A DNA stretch of 64,000 nucleotides from positions 1 to 64,000 of the forward strand of contig NZ_KQ948932.1 in the NCBI RefSeq assembly GCF_001514235.1. Direction: 5' to 3'. This document shows positions 6,678 through 14,735 of the stretch, in pieces (the stretch's first letter is position 1; each line of letters opens with the position of its first letter). The DNA is from Streptomyces caeruleatus (lineage in GTDB: Bacteria > Actinomycetota > Actinomycetes > Streptomycetales > Streptomycetaceae). The translations under genes were made by a program, and so were the position numbers. The notes beneath the pieces are model-generated. The model was given only the letters and a program-made list of their open reading frames with translations, did not search any database and was not told where the DNA came from.

Positions 6678-7943
6678 TCACCCGACCGCCCCCCGGCCCG
6701 CCACCCACCGCCGCACCCCGTACGCGATCACACCCACCGCCAGCACCCCCGCACCCACGACCACGGAGATCCCCGGAAGCGAGAACGCCAGGACCACGCA
6801 CCCGAGAAGCCCCACCGCCGGCACGAACCGCCGGGTCGCTGCCGGATCGAGAGTCCACGCCGAGGCGTTGGCCACCGCGTAGTACACCAACACCCCGAAG
6901 GAGGAGAACCCGATCGCGCCTCGCAGGTCCACCGTGGCGGCCAGGACCGCGACCGCCACTCCCACCGCCAGTTCTGCCCGGTGCGGTACCTGGAAGCGGG
7001 GATTCACGGCGGCCAGGACTCCGGGCAGATGCCGGTCGCGCGCCATGGCCAGCGTCGTCCGCGAGACGCCCAGGATCAGGGCGAGCAGCGAGCCCAACGC
7101 TGCGAGAGCCGCGCCCACCCGTACCACCGGGGCCAGCCCCGGCAGCCCAGCCGCCCGCACCGCGTCGGCCAGCGGCGCCGCAGCGTTCCCGAGCTCCTCC
7201 GACCCCAGCACGGAAAGGACGGCCACCGCCACGCACACATACACCGCCAGCGCGATGCCCAGGGCCAGCGGAATCGCCCGAGGGATGGTGCGTGCCGGGT
7301 CCCGCACTTCCTCACCGAGCGTCGCGATCCGCGCGTATCCGGCGAACGCGAAGAACAACAGCCCCGCGGCCTGCAGCACGCCGTCCACACCGCCCGAGAC
7401 CCCGACGTCCAGGCGCTCGGAGTCGGACTGCCCGGACCCCAGGCAGACGACCACCACACAAGCGAGGACAGCCAGGACCACAGCCACGATCGCCCGTGTC
7501 AGCCAGGCGGACTTCTGGACACCGCCGTAGTTCACCGCGGTCAGCGCCACCACGGCCGCGACCGCCACCGCGTGCGCCTGCCCCGGCCAGACGTACGCGC
7601 CCACCGTGAGCGCCATCGCCGCACAGGAGGCCGTCTTACCGACCACGAACGACCAGCCCGCGAGATACCCCCAGAACTCCCCGAGCCGCTCACGCCCGTA
7701 CACATAGGTGCCACCTGAGGCCGGATACAGGGCGGCCAGCCGTGCCGACGACGTGGCGTTGCAGTAGGCGACCACGGCAGCGACCGCGAGTCCGACAAGC
7801 AGTCCGGATCCGGCCGCGCGGGCGGCAGGGCCCAGGGCGGCGAAGATGCCGGCCCCGACCATCGAGCCGAGTCCGATGACCACGGCGTCCCCAAGACCGA
7901 GGGTGCGCCGCAGCTCGGAGGGGGCGGAGCTGGACCGTTCCAT
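6678..7943 (-). CDS. APC family amino acid permease
   Basis: A protein of about 421 aa with roughly 12 hydrophobic segments. The APC-type start ELRRTLGLGDAVVIGLGSMVGAGIFAALGP is the first membrane helix with the GSMVGAGIF substrate-site motif. Also typical are ASGGTYVYGRERLGEFWGYLAGW, and GEEVRDPARTIPRAI before helix 6. It should move amino acids or polyamines across the membrane with protons; the substrate cannot be read from the sequence. The ATG at 7943 (MERSSSAPSELR) is preferred because the 30 upstream codons do not resemble the family. Confidence 0.85.
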   Translation of the reverse strand: MERSSSAPSELRRTLGLGDAVVIGLGSMVGAGIFAALGPAARAAGSGLLVGLAVAAVVAYCNATSSARLAALYPASGGTYVYGRERLGEFWGYLAGWSFVVGKTASCAAMALTVGAYVWPGQAHAVAVAAVVALTAVNYGGVQKSAWLTRAIVAVVLAVLACVVVVCLGSGQSDSERLDVGVSGGVDGVLQAAGLLFFAFAGYARIATLGEEVRDPARTIPRAIPLALGIALAVYVCVAVAVLSVLGSEELGNAAAPLADAVRAAGLPGLAPVVRVGAALAALGSLLALILGVSRTTLAMARDRHLPGVLAAVNPRFQVPHRAELAVGVAVAVLAATVDLRGAIGFSSFGVLVYYAVANASAWTLDPAATRRFVPAVGLLGCVVLAFSLPGISVVVGAGVLAVGVIAYGVRRWVAGRGAVG

Positions 7944-8080
7944 GGCCGGAACCCTACTGATCGCCGCAACCGAGGGACGCCCCCGTGACGTCCTGTTCAT
8001 CAACAGAGCACGAATAAGCGCGCCCAAGATCACAGTGCCCGGAGAGTGCAGGCACAGCGCGGAGGGGCAGGGTTCACGGC

Positions 8081-8347
8081 ATGACGATCATCAGCTGGAT
8101 CATCCTGGGGCTGCTGGCCGGGGCCATCGCCAAGTTCCTGCTGCCTGGGCGCGACCCGGGCGGCTTCATCGGCACCACTGTCATCGGTGTCGCCGGCGCG
8201 TTCATCGGTGGCTGGATCTCGGCCCGCTGGCTGGACCACCCCATCACCAAGGACTTCTACGACGGCGCCACCTGGGCTGCCGCGATCGGAGGCTCCCTCG
8301 TGCTCCTGATCGCCTACCGCCTGCTGTTCGGCCACTCGCGCAACTGA
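8081..8347 (+). CDS. GlsB/YeaQ/YmgE family stress-response membrane protein
   Basis: An 88-aa membrane protein of the transglycosylase-associated (GlsB/YeaQ) family: ISWIILGLLAGAIAKFLLPG, GGFIGTTVIGVAGAFIGGWI and a third helix AAAIGGSLVLLIAYRLLFG. The Gly-rich helices and the GRDPGGF loop are typical. Members are induced by stress or link Asp23-type proteins to the membrane. The gene stands alone between divergent neighbours and is followed by a clear hairpin. Confidence 0.88.
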   Translation: MTIISWIILGLLAGAIAKFLLPGRDPGGFIGTTVIGVAGAFIGGWISARWLDHPITKDFYDGATWAAAIGGSLVLLIAYRLLFGHSRN

Positions 8348-8389
8348 GTGAGACGGGCACAGCCCCGAACCGCAGCCAGCAGACGAGAA

Positions 8390-8415
8390 GGGTGGGCACC
8401 CGGGGGTGCCCACCC
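8390..8415 (+). terminator. 11-bp hairpin after the glsB-like gene
   Basis: GGGTGGGCACC (8390-8400) pairs with GGTGCCCACCC (8405-8415) around CGGG, and TTCCTCG follows. Confidence 0.65.
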
Positions 8416-8433
8416 TTCCTCGTAAAGCATCGC

Positions 8434-8485
<52 letters not shown>

Positions 8486-8504
8486 CCGGCATCGGATCAG
8501 CAGC

Positions 8505-8993
8505 TCACCGGTAGTTCACGAACTGCAACGCGAAGTCGAAGTCCTTGCCCTTCAGCAGGGCGATCACGGCCTGGAGGTCGTCCCGGCTCTTGGAGCTGAC
8601 CCGCAGCTCGTCTCCCTGGACCTGGGCCTTCACACCCTTGGGACCCTCGTCACGGATGATCTTCGCCACCTTCTTCGCGTTGTCCTGGGAGATGCCCTCC
8701 TCGATCGACGCGAAGATCTTGTATTCCTTGCCCGAGAGCTGGGGCTCGCCCGCGTCCAGGGCCTTCAACGAGATGCCGCGCTTGATCAGCTTGGACTGGA
8801 AGACGTCGAGGACAGCATTGACCCGGTCCTCGGAGTTCGCCTCCATCAGGATCTTTTCACCGGACCACGAGATCGAGGCACCCACGCCCTTGAAGTCGTA
8901 GCGCTGTGAGATCTCCTTGGCGGCCTGGTTGAGGGCGTTGTCGACCTCCTGCCGCTCGACCTTCGAGACGATGTCGAAACTGGAGTCGGCCAT
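8505..8993 (-). CDS. YajQ family nucleotide-binding protein
   Basis: A 162-aa protein over the full length of the YajQ/UPF0234 family: ADSSFDIVSKVERQEVDNALNQ at the N-terminus, ISQRYDFKGV, then KVKAQVQGD-type and SRDDLQAVIALLKGKDFDFALQFVNYR at the C-terminus. Members fold as two ferredoxin-like domains and some bind cyclic di-GMP or other nucleotides. The ATG at 8993 has AAGGAG 11 bases upstream. It lies upstream of, and divergent to, tRNA-Tyr. Confidence 0.93.
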   Translation of the reverse strand: MADSSFDIVSKVERQEVDNALNQAAKEISQRYDFKGVGASISWSGEKILMEANSEDRVNAVLDVFQSKLIKRGISLKALDAGEPQLSGKEYKIFASIEEGISQDNAKKVAKIIRDEGPKGVKAQVQGDELRVSSKSRDDLQAVIALLKGKDFDFALQFVNYR

Positions 8994-9218
8994 GTCCTGT
9001 GGCTCCTTGTATCGGGGTGCGTATGGATGCGTATCGGCGGGCGTGGGGGTGGCCGCCGAGTCCGGGGCGGAACCCGGGCCGCATCCGGACAAGCCTAGCC
9101 ACCCCTCGTCCTCCGGGTGGCGATCAATCGGGTGGCGAAGCACCCCTCCACATCGGGTATTGTTTACGTCGTTGCCAGGGAGCACCGCCGAAAAGCGGTT
9201 CGAACGGCAGCAAACCCC

Positions 9219-9300
9219 GGCGGTGTGCCCGAGCGGCCAAAGGGAGCAGACTGTAAATCTGCCGGCTCAGCCTTCCCAGGTTCGAATCCTGGCGCCGCCA
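9219..9300 (+). tRNA. tRNA-Tyr (GTA)
   Basis: The 7-bp acceptor GGCGGTG / CGCCGCC, discriminator A at 9300, TTCGAATCC T loop, anticodon GTA in CTGTAAATC and a long variable arm (class II) identify tRNA-Tyr. CCA is not encoded. A tRNA-Tyr gene is the known attachment site of the Streptomyces element SLP1; no integrase or element flanks the 3' end here. Confidence 0.97.
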
Positions 9301-9308
9301 CACTGGGG

Positions 9309-9348
9309 AAACCCCTCCGATCTGCGGAAACGTAGAGCGGAGGGGTTT
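9309..9348 (+). terminator. terminator after tRNA-Tyr
   Basis: AAACCCCTCCG (9309-9319) pairs exactly with CGGAGGGGTTT (9338-9348), and the stem runs into TTTTCGCG. Confidence 0.8.
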
Positions 9349-9385
9349 TCGCGTTCCGGGGCCGGGCTCGGGGCACACTGATGCC

Positions 9386-9598
9386 ATGTCCACGCGTCGT
9401 AGAAGCTGCCCCGAGTGCCGTCGTGAGATCGCCGTCGTCGCCGGTCGGTTCGCGCGGCACGATCCGCCCGGCGCGCGGGAGCACGGGGAACTCGTGTCGT
9501 GTTCCGGGTCGAGGCGACAGGCGCAACTCGGGGCCGCGCAGCCCGCGTTGGACGGGTACGTGATGCCGGAGTTTCCCGGGCAGCTGCCGTTGTTCTGA
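9386..9598 (+). CDS. small zinc-ribbon-like protein
   Basis: A 70-aa protein starting MSTRRRSCPECRREIAVVAGRFARHDPPG, with one CPEC knuckle, a later single Cys and the C-terminus PEFPGQLPLF. It looks like one half of a zinc ribbon with a proline-rich tail ending in a possible clamp-binding-like QLPLF (weak resemblance only). GC bias at third positions supports coding. Function unknown. Confidence 0.55.
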   Translation: MSTRRRSCPECRREIAVVAGRFARHDPPGAREHGELVSCSGSRRQAQLGAAQPALDGYVMPEFPGQLPLF

Positions 9599-9705
9599 CT
9601 ACCCCCTGCATCCGGAGGTGGACGCAGGGCCTCACACACCGAGTCGCCGAGTCGCCGAGTCGTCGAGTGGCCGAGTCCCGTCCCTGCGCACCGAGCCCGG
9701 TTGCC

Positions 9706-10112
9706 TCACCCCGAAGCGGCCGGGCCGCCCGAGGAACCGGGCCGCACGTCCATCCGCGCGACCAGCTCGTCCCCGTCGAACCGGTAGACGTGCTCGACCC
9801 TCTCCTCCGCCCACCGGTCAGCACCCGACGCGTCGCGTATTCCCAGCCGCACGGTCGCCACCACGGCCTCGCCGTCCAAGTCCGGTCGTAGGCCTTCCAG
9901 GTGGACGAGGGGATGTCCGGCGGCTAACTGCCTGCCCAGTACGCGCGTACCGCCTCGCGTCCGTGCAACCGGGCTCCGTCCGCGACGTTCGGCCAGTTCA
10001 CGTCGGGGGCGAGGCACCGCTCCATGAAGGGCTCGCGCTCGTCCGTCGAGAAGACCTCGTACATGCGGCGCAACAGTGCCTCACACGCGGCGGGGACGCC
10101 CGCCGGGCCCAT
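9706..10112 (-). pseudogene. NTF2/SnoaL-like gene with a frameshift
   Basis: The first frame gives MGPAGVPAACEALLRRMYEVF through GREAVRAYWAGS and then a stop near 9924. The next frame continues without a gap as RQLAAGHPLVHLEGLRPD and HVYRFDGDELVARMDVRPG, the normal second half of an NTF2/SnoaL-like fold. The two halves join at TACTGGGCAGGCAG: one extra G in the G-run would restore YWGRQL. This is either a recent single-base deletion or a sequencing error in a G homopolymer. Intact members are about 130 aa enzymes or binding proteins of varied function. Confidence 0.7.
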
Positions 10113-10114
10113 CC

Positions 10115-10771
10115 TCAGTTCCCCGCCACGGACTTCACCGCCACCGACACCGGCGCCGAGCCGCTGATGAGTTCGAGCGTCAGGCCGGCCGTGGCCGGGG
10201 TGTCGAGCAACTCCGCGAGGGCGGCGGCCACATCGTCGCGCGGGATCGGGCCACGTCCGGTGTGGGCCTCCAGGCGCACCAGGCCGGTTCCGGCGTCGTT
10301 CGTCAGCATGCCGGGGCGCAGGATCGTCCAGTCCAGCCCGGCCAGGCCACGGACGTACTCGTCGGCTCCGCCCTTGGCCCGCAAGTAGACGTCGAAGACC
10401 TCGCTGCCTTCGTGCTTCGGGTCCGCGCCCATGGAGGACACGACGAGGAAGCGCCGTACGCCTGCCTGGACCGCCGCGTCCGCGAACAGGACCGCCGCGC
10501 CCTTGTCCACCGAGTCCTTGCGGTCCGTTCCGCTGCCGGGGCCCGCGCCGGCGGCGAAGACGGCCGCGTCAGCGCCCCGGAGTTGTGCCGCGACATCCTC
10601 GACCGAGGCCGACTCCAGGTCCAGCAGGATCGGTTCGGCACCGGCTTCCCGCAGAGCGTCTGCCTGTTCGGCCTTGCGGATGATCCCCGCGACCTCGTCC
10701 CCGCGTGCGGCGAGCAGCGTCTCCAGCCGCAGCGCGATCTGACCATGACCACCAGCGATGACAATGCGCAT
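10115..10771 (-). CDS. NAD(P)H-binding SDR family protein
   Basis: A 218-aa atypical short-chain dehydrogenase: MRIVIAGGHGQIALRLETLLAARGDEV is the dinucleotide-binding Rossmann start (GGHGQIA in place of GxxGxxG). It is followed by ILLDLES, AAVFAAGAGPGSG, and the LVVSSMGADP and WTILRPGMLTND segments. This set matches the NmrA/YwnB-like group, which often lacks the classical YxxxK pair and may bind rather than reduce. The ATG at 10771 is preferred over the more distant starts. It lies three bases after the NTF2-like gene start on the same strand, so the two probably formed an operon. Confidence 0.82.
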   Translation of the reverse strand: MRIVIAGGHGQIALRLETLLAARGDEVAGIIRKAEQADALREAGAEPILLDLESASVEDVAAQLRGADAAVFAAGAGPGSGTDRKDSVDKGAAVLFADAAVQAGVRRFLVVSSMGADPKHEGSEVFDVYLRAKGGADEYVRGLAGLDWTILRPGMLTNDAGTGLVRLEAHTGRGPIPRDDVAAALAELLDTPATAGLTLELISGSAPVSVAVKSVAGN

Positions 10772-10965
10772 GTCTCCGACCGTACGCCCGGACGGCCGCA
10801 TCCGCCGCACGACTTCAGCCACGCCTCACGTCTCCCGAGGCGCGTGCATCACAGCCCCACAGGGGCGCATCGCATGGTCAGACGCCGGGCGCACGAGCTG
10901 CCCGTGAACCCCTTGCGCGCCCCAACCCGCCCTGCCACACCTCGGAGTGCCGGCCCCGTGCTTCC

Positions 10966-12228
10966 TCAGGACAGCTCTCCCCGCCCCTGCCGTGGCAACC
11001 CCAGCTCCGCCGCCACTGCCGAGTTGCAGTACTCCCGCACCGCGCTGGTCCGCGCCACCACGCGCCCCCGGTGGACCACGATGCGGCTGTACGCCAGCGA
11101 CAGCGCCCCCGCCAGCCGGTCCCCGCGCACCGCCAGCAACTCGGCCGGGAAGCCCGCCTCCACCCGCACCTCGGGCAGGCCCAGCACCGCACGCGCCGAC
11201 GCGCTCACGGCGTCGTACGCGTCCTCGGGGCGCAGCCCGTGCCGGGAGGCCAGCAGGTAGGCGGCCTCCAGCGGGTCTCCGCGTCCCACCGGGTTCGACA
11301 CGTCCCGCAGGGCACCACTTCCGGCGGCGACGCGTACGCCGGCGGAGCGCAGCAGTCGTACGGGCGCCGTACTCCGCCGTTCCGCGCCCCCGCAGCCGCC
11401 CTGGGGCAGGCAGGCCACCGTCACCCCCGCCGCGGCGAGCTGGTCCGCGGTGCGGCTGGCCGTCTGGGCGGGCAGACGGCCCAGGCCGCCGCACGGGCCG
11501 AGGGTCACGCCGGGGCGCAGTCCGCCGGCCATCGCGGCGAGCCGGGCCAGGCGGGCCGGGTCGGTGGCGTCGGTGTGCAGGTCAACGGGGCAGCCGTGCT
11601 CGGAGGCGACCTCCAGGACCGCCTCCACGTAACCCGTCGGATCCGGGTCCAGATCCGGGCAGCCGCCGACCACCGACGCGCCCATCTTCAGCGCGTCCCG
11701 CAGCATCGCCAGCCCGTCGGCGCCGGCCACGCCGGTCAGCAGCCGGGGCATCGCCACGGTTGTCAACTCCGTGAGCCCGCGCAGGGAACGCCGTGCCTGC
11801 AGTACGGCGGTCAGCGCGCCCAGACCCTGAACGTCGCCCACGCGCACGTGTGCCCGCAGCGCGGTCGCCCCGTGCCCGAGCTGGAGCAAGGCGGCCTCGG
11901 TGGCCCGGCGCTGGACGTCCTGGGGCTCGTACGAGACAGGGCCGCCCTCGTCGGCGGAGAGGGCGGTGTCGCCGTGGGCGTGCGGTTCCGCCGGGGCCGG
12001 CAGGAGCAGATAGCCGCCGAGGTCCACGCGCGCGCACGCACGCGTGCCGTCCCCCGCCAGGCTCCCGGCGGTGCCGACCGCCTCGATGCGCCCGCCGCCC
12101 AGCCGTACGTCCACGGTCCGGCCGTCGGTGAGCCGCGCCCCGCACAACAGCAGTGCACCCGGGTCGGCCGGCCCGGACGAACCCGACGAGGACGACGAGT
12201 GGGGCGGCTGGGGATGGCTGTCGGGCAT
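10966..12228 (-). CDS. amidohydrolase-family protein (cytosine deaminase-like)
   Basis: A protein of about 420 aa with an amidohydrolase layout: an N-terminal beta-sandwich (ALLLCGARLTDGRTVDVRLGGGRIEAVG), the metal motif EPHAHGD (HxH), VDLHTDATDP with a central His, and the C-terminal strand returning to the sandwich (YSRIVVHRGRVVAR). Two expected metal or catalytic positions look changed: the SH(x) segment reads LGPCGGLGRLP, and the late Asp segment reads GSGALRDVSNP. It may be an atypical or inactive member. The start at 12228 (MPDSHPQP) precedes a Ser/Pro-rich tail that may not be conserved. Confidence 0.78.
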   Translation of the reverse strand: MPDSHPQPPHSSSSSGSSGPADPGALLLCGARLTDGRTVDVRLGGGRIEAVGTAGSLAGDGTRACARVDLGGYLLLPAPAEPHAHGDTALSADEGGPVSYEPQDVQRRATEAALLQLGHGATALRAHVRVGDVQGLGALTAVLQARRSLRGLTELTTVAMPRLLTGVAGADGLAMLRDALKMGASVVGGCPDLDPDPTGYVEAVLEVASEHGCPVDLHTDATDPARLARLAAMAGGLRPGVTLGPCGGLGRLPAQTASRTADQLAAAGVTVACLPQGGCGGAERRSTAPVRLLRSAGVRVAAGSGALRDVSNPVGRGDPLEAAYLLASRHGLRPEDAYDAVSASARAVLGLPEVRVEAGFPAELLAVRGDRLAGALSLAYSRIVVHRGRVVARTSAVREYCNSAVAAELGLPRQGRGELS

Positions 12229-12471
12229 CGCGCTCCAGAGGTTCGGGGCTGCGCATCGGGCTGCGGGGACGGTGCCGGGGGATACGCCGGGCACGCAAGA
12301 TCACGCAGCGTGAGTCGAGCCTAGGGTGGCGATACCGCCCTGGCGCGCAGGAGCGCAATAGTCGTACCGGTGTGGTCCGCCGAACGGAGCCGCGCCCAGC
12401 GGTACCGCAGTGGCCTGCGAGGCGTCTGTGTGCTCCGCCGATCGGCCCTCGGGAGGGGCCGGGAAACGGAT

Positions 12472-12501
12472 TTGGGTGAACGGCTGCCGAGCGTGTAATG
12501 T
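12472..12501 (+). promoter_or_regulatory. tRNA-Thr/tRNA-Met promoter
   Basis: TTGGGT (12472-12477) and TAATGT (12496-12501), 18 bp apart, lie 12 bases upstream of tRNA-Thr and fit the main vegetative sigma factor. Confidence 0.65.
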
Positions 12502-12512
12502 CTTCATCGCTC

Positions 12513-12585
12513 GCCCCAATAGCTCAGTCGGTAGAGCGTCTCCATGGTAAGGAGAAGGTCTACGGTTCGATTCCGTATTGGGGCT
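12513..12585 (+). tRNA. tRNA-Thr (GGT)
   Basis: Acceptor GCCCCAA / TTGGGGC, D-arm AGCTCAGTCGGTAGAGC, anticodon loop ATGGTAA (GGT) in a CTCC/GGAG stem, and GGTTCGATTCC T arm. CCA is not encoded. Confidence 0.97.
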
Positions 12586-12631
12586 CTGGTGTGGGAGGTT
12601 CCCGTCTTGTGACGGGAACCGATCGCATCAC

Positions 12632-12704
12632 AGCGGTGTAGCTCAGTCGGTAGAGCAAGCGGCTCATAATCGCTGTGTCACCGGTTCAAGTCCGGTCACC
12701 GCTA
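12632..12704 (+). tRNA. tRNA-Met (CAT), elongator
   Basis: Acceptor AGCGGTG / CACCGCT, anticodon loop CTCATAA (CAT) between AGCGG and TCGCT, GGTTCAAGTCC T arm. The paired first base of the acceptor argues against the initiator tRNA. Confidence 0.95.
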
Positions 12705-12794
12705 CTGACAGTAGCCGATTGTGGGGTCGGTCCTTCGATCGGCTACTCTTTTATGCATTAATTCAGTCCTATCCGTTCGTCAAGGAGCACTCAC

Positions 12795-12959
12795 GTGGCT
12801 GCCACCGACGTCCGCCCGAAGATCACGCTGGCCTGCGTGGAGTGCAAGGAGCGGAACTACATCACCAAGAAGAACCGGCGTAACAACCCGGACCGCCTTG
12901 AGATGAAGAAGCACTGCCCGCGTTGCAACGCGCACACCGCGCACCGCGAAACGCGATAA
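12795..12959 (+). CDS. rpmG: 50S ribosomal protein L33
   Basis: A 54-aa protein from a GTG start with AAGGAG ten bases upstream. It reads VRPKITLACVECKERNYITKKNRRN... HCPRCNAHTAHRETR. The two CxxC pairs make it a zinc-binding (C+) form of L33, part of the large ribosomal subunit near the E site. Streptomycetes also carry Cys-less copies used under zinc shortage. Its place before the HadA/HadB-like pair matches the mycobacterial order rpmG2-hadA-hadB. Confidence 0.97.
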   Translation: MAATDVRPKITLACVECKERNYITKKNRRNNPDRLEMKKHCPRCNAHTAHRETR

Positions 12960-12974
12960 ATCAGGCTCGTACGC

Positions 12975-13005
12975 GAGGCCGCCCCCTCAGTCGGGGGGCG
13001 GCCTC
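12975..13005 (+). terminator. terminator after rpmG
   Basis: GAGGCCGCCCCC (12975-12986) pairs with GGGGGCGGCCTC (12994-13005), followed by GTGTCGTTTTCG. Confidence 0.75.
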
Positions 13006-13095
13006 GTGTCGTTTTCGCCCCGGTTACCGGTCGGTTGGGGCCGACCCAGGTGAACCAGCAGGTCAACGGCAGCAGACACCAGGAGGTGCCGAGCC

Positions 13096-13560
13096 ATGGC
13101 GCTCGACCAGTCCTTCGTGGGGCGGAGTTACCCGCCCACCGAGCCCTACGAGGTGGGCCGGGAGAAGATCCGTGAGTTCGCGGAAGCGGTGGGAGACACC
13201 AATCCGGCGTACACGGACCCGGAGGCCGCCAAGGCGTTCGGGCACCCCGATGTGATCGCCCCGCCGACCTTTGTCTTCTCGATCACCTTCAAGGCCGCCG
13301 GTCAGGTCGTCCAGGACCCGCAGCTCGGCCTGGACTACAGCCGCGTCGTGCACGGCGACCAGAAGTTCGCCTACACCCGCCCGGTGTGCGCCGGCGACCG
13401 GTTGACCGTCACCTCGACCATCGAGGCGGTCAAGACCATGGCGGGCAACGACATCCTGGACGTTCGCGGCGAGGTGCACGACGAGGCGGGGGAGCACGTG
13501 GTGACCGCCTGGACGAAGCTCGTGGCCCGTGGCCTGGACGCCGAAGAAGGGCAGGCCTGA
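13096..13560 (+). CDS. FAS1-like/MaoC dehydratase family protein, HadA-like subunit
   Basis: A 154-aa hot-dog protein of the UPF0336/MaoC N-terminal type: VGRSYPPTEPYEVGREKIREFAEAVGDTNPAYTDPEAAKAFGHPDVIAPPTF. At the position of the catalytic Asp-x4-His it reads GDTNPAYTD, without the His, so it should be the non-catalytic, substrate-chain-binding partner. It forms an operon with 13566 (five-base gap), which carries the catalytic residues. In mycobacteria the matching HadA/HadB pair dehydrates 3-hydroxyacyl-ACP in FAS-II. Confidence 0.88.
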   Translation: MALDQSFVGRSYPPTEPYEVGREKIREFAEAVGDTNPAYTDPEAAKAFGHPDVIAPPTFVFSITFKAAGQVVQDPQLGLDYSRVVHGDQKFAYTRPVCAGDRLTVTSTIEAVKTMAGNDILDVRGEVHDEAGEHVVTAWTKLVARGLDAEEGQA

Positions 13561-13565
13561 GACCG

Positions 13566-13994
13566 ATGACGGCGAAGATTGCCTACGGTGACGTAGAGGT
13601 CGGCACCGAGCTGCCCGCCCAGAACTTTCCTGTGACTCGTGCCACCCTCGTCCAGTACGCGGGCGCCTCCGGTGACTTCAACCCGATCCACTGGAACGAG
13701 AAGTTCGCCAAGGAGGTCGGGCTCCCGGACGTCATCGCGCACGGCATGTTCACCATGGCCGAGGCGATCCGGGTGGTCACCGACTGGACCGGCGACCCGG
13801 CCGCGGTGGTCGAGTACGGCGTCCGCTTCACCAAGCCGGTCGTCGTGCCGAACGACGACGAGGGCGCCACGATCGAGGTCAGCGGGAAGGTCGCGGCCAA
13901 GCTCGACGACAACAAGGTCCGCGTGGACCTGCTCGTGAAGAGTGCCGGGCAGAAGGTGCTCGGGATGTCGCGGGCGGTCGTGCAGTTGGCGTAG
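13566..13994 (+). CDS. MaoC-like (R)-hydratase/dehydratase, HadB-like catalytic subunit
   Basis: A 142-aa single hot-dog domain with an intact hydratase-2 motif: YAGASGDFNPIHWNEKFAKEVGLPDVIAHGMF gives the catalytic Asp and His (D-x4-H) and the following HGM loop. It would add water to, or remove it from, a 2-enoyl/3-hydroxyacyl thioester. With 13096 it forms a catalytic/non-catalytic pair. Streptomycetes lack mycolic acids, so the substrate is likely a fatty-acid or polyketide-type acyl chain (inference). Confidence 0.9.
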   Translation: MTAKIAYGDVEVGTELPAQNFPVTRATLVQYAGASGDFNPIHWNEKFAKEVGLPDVIAHGMFTMAEAIRVVTDWTGDPAAVVEYGVRFTKPVVVPNDDEGATIEVSGKVAAKLDDNKVRVDLLVKSAGQKVLGMSRAVVQLA

Positions 13995-14014
13995 CGGCAC
14001 GCGCGTGCCGTGCG

Positions 14015-14049
14015 GTAAGGGGCGTCCTCCATGGTGGGGCGCCCCTTAC
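14015..14049. terminator. terminator after the hadB-like gene
   Basis: GTAAGGGGCG (14015-14024) pairs with CGCCCCTTAC (14040-14049). Confidence 0.65.
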
Positions 14050-14085
14050 ATGTTTCGGTCGCGGCACGTTTCCGCCGCGTATCCC

Positions 14086-14115
14086 TTGACCTAGTTAGTG
14101 ATTGAGTACTAACTT
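14086..14115 (+). promoter_or_regulatory. tetR promoter with overlapping operator
   Basis: TTGACC (14086-14091) and TAACTT (14110-14115) are 18 bp apart. The inverted repeat AGTTAGT (14093-14099), 8-bp spacer, ACTAACT (14108-14114) fills the space between them. Initiation about seven bases after the -10 would fall at or next to the ATG at 14123, so the regulator mRNA may be leaderless. A near copy of this repeat lies upstream of the transporter gene. Confidence 0.6.
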
Positions 14116-14122
14116 ACTTCAC

Positions 14123-14686
14123 ATGGTCAGGATGAGCGCAGAAGAGAGGCGCGAGAGCGTCATCCGCGCGGCGACGACCGAGTTCGCTCGCGGCGGCTAC
14201 TACGGCACCTCGACCGAGGCAATCGCCAAGCGCGTCGGTGTCTCGCAGCCGTATCTCTTCCGGCTCTTCCCTGGCAAGAAGGCGATCTTCCTGGCGGCGG
14301 CCGAGCGTTGCGTGGAGGAGACCATCCGGATGTTCGCGGAGGCGTCCGAGGGGCTGGAGGGTGAAGAGGCCCTGCATGCCATGGGGGTCGCGTACCGGAA
14401 GGTCGTTTCGGAGCAGCCCGAGCGGCTGATGATGCAGATGCAGATGTACCTCGCCGTGGCGGCCGCCGAGCAGGAGGGTGACCACGAGTTCGGCGAGGCC
14501 GTGCGCGCCGGCTGGATGCGGCTGTGGGGCACCGTCCACCTGCCGCTGGGAGCGGACGTCCACGAGACGACGACGTTCATGGCGTACGGAATGCTCATTA
14601 ACTGCCTGGTGGCCATGGGCTTCCCTCCCGAGCACCGTGTTTGGGCCGGGATGGAACCACCGAAGGGGACCGAGGGGCGGCCGTAG
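14123..14686 (+). CDS. TetR/AcrR family transcriptional regulator
   Basis: A 187-aa one-component repressor. Its N-terminal HTH is typical of TetR: RRESVIRAATTEFARGGYYGTSTEAIAKRVGVSQPYLFRLFPGKKAIFLAA. The C-terminal all-helical part would hold the ligand. It precedes a 14-helix efflux pump on the same strand, and matching inverted repeats lie before both genes. The simplest model is autorepression plus control of the pump, released by a pump substrate. There is no ribosome binding site before ATG 14123, which agrees with a leaderless transcript. Confidence 0.9.
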   Translation: MVRMSAEERRESVIRAATTEFARGGYYGTSTEAIAKRVGVSQPYLFRLFPGKKAIFLAAAERCVEETIRMFAEASEGLEGEEALHAMGVAYRKVVSEQPERLMMQMQMYLAVAAAEQEGDHEFGEAVRAGWMRLWGTVHLPLGADVHETTTFMAYGMLINCLVAMGFPPEHRVWAGMEPPKGTEGRP

Positions 14687-14735
14687 GCAAGGGGTGGGGG
14701 CGGCGTGGATCGCCCCGCCTTTCCGTGACCGCAAA

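Noticed and set aside
9706..10112. Programmed frameshift in the NTF2-like gene
   Set aside because: There is no slippery site or pseudoknot, and one base restores a normal protein.
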